12,441 bases of DNA from Acidobacteriota bacterium (GTDB lineage: Bacteria; Acidobacteriota; Terriglobia; Terriglobales; Acidobacteriaceae), in NCBI GenBank assembly GCA_021793595.1, contig JAJYSL010000025.1, positions 1 through 12,441 on the forward strand, read 5' to 3'. Under the pieces are notes generated by a model. It was not told where the DNA came from, did not search any database, and saw only the letters and a program-made list of their open reading frames with translations. Position numbers and translations under genes: made by a program. Each line of letters starts with the position of its first letter. The first letter of the stretch is position 1. Below are positions 6,890 to 12,441 of the stretch, in pieces.

Positions 6890-8150
6890 GAGAGTGTGCA
6901 GCCAGTTCGTCGAGGGTGGTCTGCAATTTTTCCAGCGGCACGGAACCCTGCGCCATGTCTTTCGATCCGCCGCCGCGGCCGCCATGGGTCGCTAACGTTG
7001 TCCGCAACGCTGTTCCGCAGTCGAACTCCAGATCGCCGCTGCGCGACAGCACCACCGTTGCGGGTGCAGAAGCCTCTTCCGGCTTCCAGCCGAGGACTGC
7101 AACCGTCTGCTTCGCCTGCGCCGCAATCTTGCTGCCCAGCATTTTTACGTAGGACGCATCTGCCTGGTTCGCGGCCGTGAATTGCAATTGAATCAACCGC
7201 AGGCCTGCACTGACAGGAGCCTGCGCCACTAACTCCGCCGCCTGATATTGCGCCAGCTCATTGGTCAGCTTCAGGGTGTGCTTTGCGGCTTGCTTCGCGT
7301 CCGCCTGAAGGCGCTGGATGGCCTGCGGCACTTCTTCGAATCCGACGGAAAGCTGCCGCGCCGCCTCGGTCAGTCGGTTGAAATCGTTGCGCACCACCCG
7401 CGCCGCGCGCAGTCCGCAGACAAACTCCACCCGCAGTCCTTGCTTCACTTTTTCCAGTCCGCGCAGATGCAACCCGCCAATTTGTCCTGTGGAGCGAACA
7501 TGCGTACCCCCGCAGGCATTGCGGTCGAAGTCCGCAATGGTGATGATGCGCAGGTCGCCCTGGCGCGGCGGCAATTTGCGCAACTCGCCTGCCGCCAGCA
7601 AACTTTCGGCGTGCTCTCGCGGAACAACGCTCATTGTTACCGGTCGATCTTCCGCGATGATCTGGTTGGCGCGCTCCTCCACACGCTCCAGCATGTCCGG
7701 CGCCAAGGTGTCGACGTCCAGATCGATTGTCGAACTGGCTTCGCCCAAGTGAAAAGAGACCGTTCGAGCTCCGCAAATCTCAATAAACGCAGCCGATAGC
7801 AAATGCTGGCCCGAATGTTGCTGCATGTGATCCAGCCGCCGCGCCGCATCGACAACGCCGCGTACCATAGTGCCGGCGATCAGCGGCTTCGCTGTGTGGT
7901 GCCACACTTCACCGTGCTCATCCTCTTCCACGTCGACAATTTCGGCAGTCAACTCCGCTCCGCTGCGAGAGGTCGCGATCAACGTGCCAACGTCATACGG
8001 TTGACCGCCGCCGGTAGGATAAAAGGCGGTACGATCGAGTGCCACCCGCCACAGCGATTGGCCGCTGGCGCGCGAAACTTCCTGGATGTCGGTGACCACG
8101 GCATCGAAATTCGTCAGAAATGAGTCAGTGGAGTAGAGGCGTTCTGTCAT
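6867..8150 (-). CDS. alaX: Alanyl-tRNA editing protein, long AlaX type (AlaX-L)
   Basis: A 427-residue free-standing relative of the alanyl-tRNA synthetase editing half. It hydrolyses tRNA-Ala mischarged with serine (and possibly glycine) in the cytosol. The zinc and active-site residues are all present: the HxxxH motif HSGQH (His112, His116) and CGGTH (Cys213, His217). The N-terminal glycine-rich TGGGQP (46-51) belongs to the beta-barrel that precedes the editing core. A helical, probably coiled section (about 235-300) leads to a C-terminal DHHA1-like domain ending with GGRGGGSKDMAQG (390-402), the conserved glycine-rich motif of AlaRS C-Ala domains. There is no aminoacylation domain, so it is not an AlaRS. 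An AGGAG lies 3 bases before the ATG, which is close but usable. It follows the 57-residue zinc-knuckle gene by 25 bases on the same strand. Confidence 0.94.
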   Translation of the reverse strand: MTERLYSTDSFLTNFDAVVTDIQEVSRASGQSLWRVALDRTAFYPTGGGQPYDVGTLIATSRSGAELTAEIVDVEEDEHGEVWHHTAKPLIAGTMVRGVVDAARRLDHMQQHSGQHLLSAAFIEICGARTVSFHLGEASSTIDLDVDTLAPDMLERVEERANQIIAEDRPVTMSVVPREHAESLLAAGELRKLPPRQGDLRIITIADFDRNACGGTHVRSTGQIGGLHLRGLEKVKQGLRVEFVCGLRAARVVRNDFNRLTEAARQLSVGFEEVPQAIQRLQADAKQAAKHTLKLTNELAQYQAAELVAQAPVSAGLRLIQLQFTAANQADASYVKMLGSKIAAQAKQTVAVLGWKPEEASAPATVVLSRSGDLEFDCGTALRTTLATHGGRGGGSKDMAQGSVPLEKLQTTLDELAAHSRASMAAK

Positions 8151-8175
8151 GATCTCCTGGCTGTTCCGGTCGCGA

Positions 8176-8349
8176 TTATTGCGGCATGATGATGCCGCCG
8201 ATGCGCGTGCGCTTGGGCATCACAACGCCGCGATGATCGGTTTCGCGATCTTCTTCCTTATTCTTTGTTGCCGAGGGCTCCATCGGGCGCGGCGGCTGCT
8301 TTTCCATCGGCGCACCGCATGTGGGGCATCGCGAATTCGGCTGTGTCAT
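8176..8349 (-). CDS. 57-residue protein with one CxxC zinc-knuckle motif
   Basis: A small hydrophilic protein upstream of the AlaX gene, 25 bases away and on the same strand. The chosen ATG (8349-8347) has AAGGAAG 7 bases upstream, a good ribosome-binding site. A longer in-frame reading to 8562 runs into the divergent phosphatase gene and lacks such support. Residues 7-13 (RCPTCGA) hold one CxxC pair. A single pair would need a second copy or a partner to bind zinc. The middle is charged and Pro/Lys/Glu-rich and probably disordered. The C-terminus (MPKRTRIGGIIMPQ) looks conserved in character and ends abruptly after two Gly-Ile/Ile-Met-Pro turns. I do not recognise the family. Cotranscription with AlaX suggests, but does not show, a link to translation or tRNA. 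Confidence 0.65.
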   Translation of the reverse strand: MTQPNSRCPTCGAPMEKQPPRPMEPSATKNKEEDRETDHRGVVMPKRTRIGGIIMPQ

Positions 8350-8403
8350 CTCGCCACTTCCTTCGTACATCGAAATTTCATTGTCGCCGATTAGACTGGG
8401 AGT
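8350..8403. promoter_or_regulatory. Short divergent gap between the zinc-knuckle gene and the phosphatase gene
   Basis: Only 54 bases separate two divergent starts, so their promoters must overlap each other or the coding regions. On the plus strand TAGACT (8392-8397) could be a -10 whose start point would fall on or next to the phosphatase ATG at 8404, giving a leaderless message. No good -35 is visible. Confidence 0.25.
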
Positions 8404-9339
8404 ATGCCACTTCGCCAGCCCGGTTTTCCGCGGATGCTTGCCTGCGATCTTGATGGAACGCTGCTCAACGGCAAAGGAGTTCTTACCGAAGCCACCGCCG
8501 CGTCCTTGCGCAAAGCCGTCGCCAGCGGCGTCGAGGTTGTTTTCGCCACCGGTCGACGCCACAGTTTTGCGTGGACCATGCTGGCCCCGCTCGGGCTTGA
8601 CCCGGGGACAGTTCTCATCAGTTCCAACGGCGCCATCACTCGTACTTTCGGTGGGCGTCCCGTCGATCGCATAGGCATGCCGGTCGAAACAGCATTACAA
8701 GTATGCCGTCAGTTGAACGATTACCGCAATTCGCTGGTCTTCACGTTTGATCGTACTGGTCCTGGCGCCCTTGTAGTAGAAAACATCGCGGCGTTGCATG
8801 CGCGCCTGACGCGCTGGGTGGAATCGAACTTGCATGAGTTGGAGGCTGTGTTGCCATTGGAGCGAGCCTTCGATGCGGGAGAAGAGCCAGTGCAGGCGAT
8901 GATTTGCGGCACCCTCGCCGTGATGCGTGACGGGCTCGCCGTTTTGGAAGCGGCGACTGCGGACGCAGAGGATTTGCGACAGAAGATTTCGATTCATCGC
9001 ACGGAATATCCTGCCCGCGATCTTTCCATCGTGGACCTGATGCCGAACGGCTGCTCCAAGGGCAGCGCATTGGCCAGAGTGGCGGCGGACCGCGGGGTCG
9101 ACGCTGCGGAGATTGTAGCCATCGGCGACAATATGAATGACGCCGAAATGCTGGCCTATGCCGGCCGCGCGGTGGTCATGGGAAACTCGCCGGCGGAGTT
9201 GCTGGATATGGCGACTGCGAATGGCTGGAGTGTCACCGGCAGCAATGAGTTCGATGGCGCAGCTCAGGCAATTCTGCGTATGCTGGAAGAGGACTTTCGG
9301 ACTGCCAGAGAAAATACAGCCCCAGTCCTGGCCGACTAA
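8404..9339 (+). CDS. Cof-type HAD superfamily hydrolase (sugar-phosphate phosphatase-like)
   Basis: A 311-residue cytosolic phosphatase of the HAD class IIB (Cof/YidA/SPP-like) group. All four motifs are present: I, DLDGTL (15-20), with nucleophile Asp15 and acid/base Asp17; II, ISSNG (72-76); III, Lys219 in CSKGSAL; IV, GDNMND (241-246), with the magnesium-binding Asp242 and Asp246. The segment between motifs II and III (about 90-210) is the C2B cap that decides substrate. Typical substrates are sugar phosphates, flavin or pyridoxal phosphates; the cap gives no readable clue. The ATG at 8404 has GGGAG only 1 base upstream, too close for a normal site. Met11 is an alternative start without a better one. 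It is the first gene of a plus-strand run: 25 bases to the transglycosylase, then 15 bases to the YbhN-like protein. Confidence 0.93.
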   Translation: MPLRQPGFPRMLACDLDGTLLNGKGVLTEATAASLRKAVASGVEVVFATGRRHSFAWTMLAPLGLDPGTVLISSNGAITRTFGGRPVDRIGMPVETALQVCRQLNDYRNSLVFTFDRTGPGALVVENIAALHARLTRWVESNLHELEAVLPLERAFDAGEEPVQAMICGTLAVMRDGLAVLEAATADAEDLRQKISIHRTEYPARDLSIVDLMPNGCSKGSALARVAADRGVDAAEIVAIGDNMNDAEMLAYAGRAVVMGNSPAELLDMATANGWSVTGSNEFDGAAQAILRMLEEDFRTARENTAPVLAD

Positions 9340-9364
9340 GCTCATCGAAGCTTGACCGAATCTG

Positions 9365-10123
9365 ATGAAAACCTATCGCAAACTCGCGCTACTGGGAGCC
9401 TTGGCGGGCCTTGTGGGCTCTGTCGCGGCCGTGCATGCCGCGGACCGCGTAACCCTGCGCAACGGTTCGGCCCTGGTGTGCGATCACCATAAAAATCTGG
9501 ATGGGCAAGTCCGGCTGTATTTGACCGCCTCAGACGAGGATTATCTGGATGTGGCAGCCGCCGACATTGTCGCCGTAGAAACCGTTCAGGCAGAAGCGGT
9601 TTTGCCGAGCACGGCACCCCAGGCAACCGGATTGTCGCAATCGTCTCCGCAAACCGACATCCCTGCGCTGTTGCAGCAGGCGGGAGCGCAACACCATCTC
9701 GATCCGGATTTGCTGGCCAGCGTCGTACACGCGGAAAGCGACGGCCGAATCCACGCGGTTTCTCCTGTTGGCGCAAGGGGTTTGATGCAGTTGATGCCGG
9801 CCACCGCGAAAGATCTGGGTGTGCGTGACAGTTTCGCGGCGGAGCAGAATATCGCCGGTGGCACAGCGTATCTGGACGCGTTGCTGATGTACTACCACGA
9901 GGATATCGCTCTTGCTCTGGCTGCCTATAATGCCGGCCCGGCAGCCGTAGACCGCTATCACGGCATCCCACCCTATGCGGAAACCCGTCGTTACGTGGAA
10001 CGTGTCATCCATGACTTCAATCAGCGGAAGCTGCGGGAAGCGCGACAGCGATCCAACCACGCGCCGTTGCTTTCGATGGCTGCAGTCGCCACGCCGCCGA
10101 CAAAATACGTTTCGATAAGGTAA
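9365..10123 (+). CDS. Secreted lytic transglycosylase (SLT/goose-lysozyme fold, family 1)
   Basis: A 252-residue exported enzyme that cleaves the glycan strands of peptidoglycan with formation of 1,6-anhydromuramic ends. The signal peptide ends near residue 25 (VHA before AD). Residues 27-75 form a small beta-rich module (RVTLRNGSAL ... AAADIVAVE), probably an SH3-like or binding domain, followed by a Ser/Thr/Pro/Gln linker (75-97). The catalytic SLT domain spans about 98-220. Its landmarks are VVHAESDG with catalytic Glu124, the ARGLMQLMPATA motif (138-149), QNIAGGTAYL (161-170) and the AAYNAGP motif (186-192). It has no lipobox, so it is soluble in the periplasm or loosely held. No ribosome-binding site is evident before the ATG; a weak AAGCT/AGCTT hairpin lies in the 25-base gap. 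Its place between a phosphatase and a flippase-fold protein suggests an envelope-maintenance unit. Confidence 0.94.
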   Translation: MKTYRKLALLGALAGLVGSVAAVHAADRVTLRNGSALVCDHHKNLDGQVRLYLTASDEDYLDVAAADIVAVETVQAEAVLPSTAPQATGLSQSSPQTDIPALLQQAGAQHHLDPDLLASVVHAESDGRIHAVSPVGARGLMQLMPATAKDLGVRDSFAAEQNIAGGTAYLDALLMYYHEDIALALAAYNAGPAAVDRYHGIPPYAETRRYVERVIHDFNQRKLREARQRSNHAPLLSMAAVATPPTKYVSIR

Positions 10124-10138
10124 CCTGAAAAGACCTGC

Positions 10139-11227
10139 ATGAAACGACATCGATGGCTTGTTATGGGCGGAATCTTTGCCCTCCTGGTGATTCTCGTCTA
10201 CTTCCAGTTTCGGACGTTGAAGACCTTTGAGTGGTCCACGCTGACGCGAACCTTTGATTCGATTCGCTGGTCGCGTCTGGTGCTGGCGATCTTGCTGACC
10301 TATGGGGCGTACATCACGCGTGCCTTTCGCTGGAGCGTATTTCTACGTCCCACCAAGCCGGCCACTCCAGCCCAAATGGTCCCCGCGCAATTCATTGGTT
10401 TTACTTCTGTTGCAATTCTCGGTCGGCTGGGAGAATTCGTTCGACCGTACCTTGTCGCACGGCGGCAGCAAGTGACCTTCACCTCACAGCTGGCGGTGTA
10501 CGCGGTCGAACGCGTGTTCGACCTGCTGGCCGCTGCCGGCATCATCGCGGTCACGCTTTCCATCAGTCCCTCGGTACGCAACCTTCCGTACCACGAACAG
10601 TTTCGTCGCGCCGGATACTTCGGCATCGCGGCTGCGCTGGTTCTGGCGCTAATCGCCGTGGCGATTCGCATTTCCGGAGAGAAAATGGCGGATCTTGCAA
10701 GCCGCTCGCTTGGCGTGATTTCGAAGAAGTTTGCCCACGGAGTCCACGAAAAAATCCTTGCCTTTAGTCACGGGCTGGATGCCATTGCCGGGTGGGGTGC
10801 ATTTCTGGAAGCGCTTTTTTATTCGTTCCTCACATGGGGTTTGATAGCGCTTACCTATGTCGTTGTTGTGCATTCCTTTACCGCTCCTGAACTGGCCGCG
10901 ATCCCTCCCGCACAAACCACACTGCTGATGGCGGGGAGCTTGTTCGGCTCCTTTGCGCAACTGCCGGCGATCGGCGGCGGCTCCCAGGTCGCCATCATTT
11001 ACGTGCTGACCAGCGTGCTGCATGTTGGGCCGGAGCAAGCGACAGCGTGTGCGTTGACGCTCTACGTCGTTACATTCCTCACCGTGATTCCGGCAGGCCT
11101 GGCTTTTGCCCGTGTCGAGCAGGTTTCGCTGCGGAATGTGGCTCGAGAATCCGAGATGGAAGAAGAAGTGCTGGAAGCTTCCAGCGAGGGCCCCGACGGC
11201 CCGCAAGAGGCCCGCTCGCTGCCGTAA
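10139..11227 (+). CDS. YbhN/UPF0104-family membrane protein (lysylphosphatidylglycerol synthase TM-like, flippase fold)
   Basis: A 362-residue polytopic inner-membrane protein with about 8 hydrophobic segments. It matches the membrane half of MprF (LPG synthase TM region) without the aminoacyl-transfer domain. Recognisable motifs: GRLGEFVRPYLVARR (95-109), YAVERVFDLLA (121-131) and PAIGGGSQVA (276-285), the last followed by the late conserved helices. The 40-residue C-terminal tail is acidic (SEMEEEVLEASSE) and probably cytoplasmic. Members of this family are proposed to move lipids or lipid-linked intermediates across the membrane; the cargo here is unknown. It starts 15 bases after the transglycosylase stop, so it is very likely on the same message. 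An AAGG is about 18 bases before the ATG, too far to be a strong site. Confidence 0.9.
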   Translation: MKRHRWLVMGGIFALLVILVYFQFRTLKTFEWSTLTRTFDSIRWSRLVLAILLTYGAYITRAFRWSVFLRPTKPATPAQMVPAQFIGFTSVAILGRLGEFVRPYLVARRQQVTFTSQLAVYAVERVFDLLAAAGIIAVTLSISPSVRNLPYHEQFRRAGYFGIAAALVLALIAVAIRISGEKMADLASRSLGVISKKFAHGVHEKILAFSHGLDAIAGWGAFLEALFYSFLTWGLIALTYVVVVHSFTAPELAAIPPAQTTLLMAGSLFGSFAQLPAIGGGSQVAIIYVLTSVLHVGPEQATACALTLYVVTFLTVIPAGLAFARVEQVSLRNVARESEMEEEVLEASSEGPDGPQEARSLP

Positions 11228-11307
11228 AACAGTTGGACACCACCCCTCGCAAACCAGGCAGAATTAGGATTTCCCGGCGAGCGATCATGCGAGTCCATAA
11301 CTGCGAC

Positions 11308-11313
11308 TATAAT
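11308..11313 (+). promoter_or_regulatory. Candidate -10 box for the iron permease gene
   Basis: A perfect TATAAT sits 25 bases before the permease ATG. A start point near 11320 would leave a leader of about 19 bases holding the GGAAG ribosome-binding site (11330-11334). No TTGACA-like -35 is present at 16-18 bases upstream, so activation or a different sigma contact may be needed. I see no clear Fur box. Confidence 0.4.
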
Positions 11314-11338
11314 GGTCCTAGATTGACGTGGAAGCCCC

Positions 11339-12304
11339 ATGGTTTCAGACACGACCGTACGTTCACAACCAGGAAGAAGTCGCTCTTTCCCCATTGCTTT
11401 CACTGTCGGCGCGTGCCTGTTGCTGGGCGTAGCGGTGTGGCAAGCTATTGCATCCGCAGGCGTTCCTAGCCCCGCTGCGCTTGGTCGCGGCTCCATCGCA
11501 CAAATTGTAGATATTGCCATCCTGGTGTTTCGCGAGGGGCTGGAGTGCATTCTTGTGCTCTCCGCCATTACGGCCAGCCTGATGAAGTCAGAGGACGCCT
11601 ATTGGCGTCCAGTCACGACCGGCGTGAGCGTGGGCTTGCTGGCGACGCTGGTCACGTGGTTTGTCGCCGTCGGCATTATCGACGACCTGGCGCAGAACGT
11701 GAATGCGCTCTATCTACAAGCGGTTACGGGTTTGCTGGCGATTGTGGTGCTTCTGATCGTGATGAACTGGTTCTTTCATAAGCTCTACTGGACTGGCTGG
11801 ATTTCGCTGCACAACAAGCGAAAACATGACTTGCTGAAGGAAGCGACGGAGCAGAATACCTCGCTGCGCCGGGTCTTCTTCGGCATGGCGTTGCTCGGGT
11901 TCACCTCGTTCTATCGCGAGGGAGTGGAAGTGGTGCTGTTCCTGCAAGGCTATCGCCTGCGACTCGGTGGCCAGCCAGTTTTGTATGGAGTGATTTTGGG
12001 GTCTATCTTCACCAGCATTGTCGCTGCGCTCACTTTCGTGGCGCATCGCAAGCTGCCCTACAAAAAGATGCTGGTGTTGACCGGAATCATGTTGGGAGGC
12101 GTGTTGCTGGTGATGGTCGGAGAGCAGGCGCAGGAGATGCAATTGGCGCATTGGCTGCCAACCACGCCGATTCCATGGCTGGCGAATGTCATCCCCGGCT
12201 GGATGGGACTTTGGTTTTCTGTCTTCCCGACCGTGGAAACGTTAGTGGCCCAGGCGATCGCGTGCGTGGCCGTCATCGGCTCCTACTTCATGGCACAGCG
12301 ATAG
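11339..12304 (+). CDS. FTR1-family iron permease
   Basis: A 321-residue inner-membrane permease of the FTR1/EfeU family, which moves ferric iron into the cell. The two family-defining REGxE motifs are present, REGLE (65-69) in the first core helix and REGVE (193-197) in the fourth, as expected from the internal duplication. Roughly seven hydrophobic segments are visible. There is an extra N-terminal hydrophobic helix (about 18-38), probably a signal anchor, followed by a short periplasmic stretch before the first core helix. It has no cupredoxin or imelysin domain and no EfeO, EfeB or multicopper oxidase gene beside it, so the source of ferric iron is not obvious. It is preceded by GGAAG 4 bases before the ATG and by its own likely promoter. 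It converges with the RseP-like gene, with 19 bases between stops. Confidence 0.93.
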   Translation: MVSDTTVRSQPGRSRSFPIAFTVGACLLLGVAVWQAIASAGVPSPAALGRGSIAQIVDIAILVFREGLECILVLSAITASLMKSEDAYWRPVTTGVSVGLLATLVTWFVAVGIIDDLAQNVNALYLQAVTGLLAIVVLLIVMNWFFHKLYWTGWISLHNKRKHDLLKEATEQNTSLRRVFFGMALLGFTSFYREGVEVVLFLQGYRLRLGGQPVLYGVILGSIFTSIVAALTFVAHRKLPYKKMLVLTGIMLGGVLLVMVGEQAQEMQLAHWLPTTPIPWLANVIPGWMGLWFSVFPTVETLVAQAIACVAVIGSYFMAQR

Positions 12305-12323
12305 CGGGGCGGTGGAGTTCCGC

Positions 12324-12441
12324 TTAGAGTTTCATGTGTGCGATGCTGGGAATTTTCGATAGATCATTGAACAGCACAAAGACCATCAACAGGATGAAAA
12401 AGACGAATGCGGTCTTATAGACGCGTTCTTTCAGCCTCTCG
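12324..12441 (-). CDS. rseP: RseP/MmpA-type site-2 zinc metalloprotease, C-terminal end only
   Basis: Only the last 39 codons are in the window; the gene enters from the right edge and ends with TAA at 12326-12324. The visible peptide has a basic lead-in (RLKERVYKT), one hydrophobic helix (FVFFILLMVFVLF) and then NDLSKIPS. A final helix followed by an Asn-Asp-(Leu/Ile/Phe)-Ser turn is the characteristic C-terminus of RseP-family M50 proteases as I know it. These enzymes cut substrates inside the membrane, including anti-sigma factors and leftover signal peptides. The HExxH and LDG motifs that would prove it lie outside the window. Confidence 0.7.
   Translation of the reverse strand, partial: ERLKERVYKTAFVFFILLMVFVLFNDLSKIPSIAHMKL

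Noticed and set aside
8350..8562. N-terminal extension of the CxxC protein to 8562
   Set aside because: The extension is antisense to the HAD catalytic motifs, while the ATG at 8349 has a well-spaced AAGGAAG.
11190..11204. GGGCC-CCGAC-GGCCC hairpin near the end of the YbhN-like gene as a terminator
   Set aside because: It is inside the coding region and lacks a following T-run.
12302..12328. AGCGG...CCGCT inverted repeat between the permease and the RseP-like gene as a bidirectional terminator
   Set aside because: The stem is only 5 bases with a 12-base loop, and no T-run follows on either strand.

Overview
The window looks like a chromosomal segment of a moderately GC-rich Gram-negative bacterium, most plausibly an acidobacterium (Terriglobia-like). 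This is inferred from the gene set: a large secreted SpoIVB/S55-type peptidase, a sodium:solute symporter paired with a tiny two-helix protein, and an RseP-type protease. No rRNA or other marker gene is present, so the placement is not proven. There is no tRNA, rRNA, CRISPR array, transposase or phage gene. Every stretch longer than 300 bases is covered by a gene.

Left edge (1-1469, minus strand): a two-gene module of an SMC/ABC-like AAA ATPase and a downstream Toprim-like protein. The two overlap by 8 bases, and the second gene runs off the window. Lines I counted by hand here are 42-50% GC, against 58-73% in lines from the middle and right. The module resembles two-gene ATPase plus Toprim nuclease defence systems (OLD/PARIS-like logic). 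It is the best candidate here for an under-described system.

1559-4540 (minus strand): a zinc-dependent cinnamyl-alcohol-dehydrogenase-like enzyme, then a secreted S55-type protein. In the S55 protein the serine-bearing half precedes the histidine-bearing half, the reverse of the SpoIVB order as I recall it. 4676-6836 (plus strand, divergent from the S55 gene): a sodium:solute symporter and a small two-helix membrane protein, probably its partner.

6867-8349 (minus strand): a 57-residue protein with a single CxxC zinc-knuckle motif, followed 25 bases later by a long-form AlaX alanyl-tRNA editing protein. 8404-11227 (plus strand, divergent from it): a tight run of a Cof-type HAD phosphatase, a secreted lytic transglycosylase and a YbhN-like flippase-fold membrane protein, suggesting an envelope-related transcription unit. 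11339-12304: an FTR1-type iron permease preceded by a perfect TATAAT box. At the right edge (12324-12441, minus strand) lies the C-terminal end of an RseP/MmpA-type site-2 metalloprotease, convergent with the permease.

Taken together, most of the window is ordinary chromosome: transport, envelope maintenance, metabolite repair and translation quality control. The accessory-looking ATPase/Toprim cassette sits at one end.
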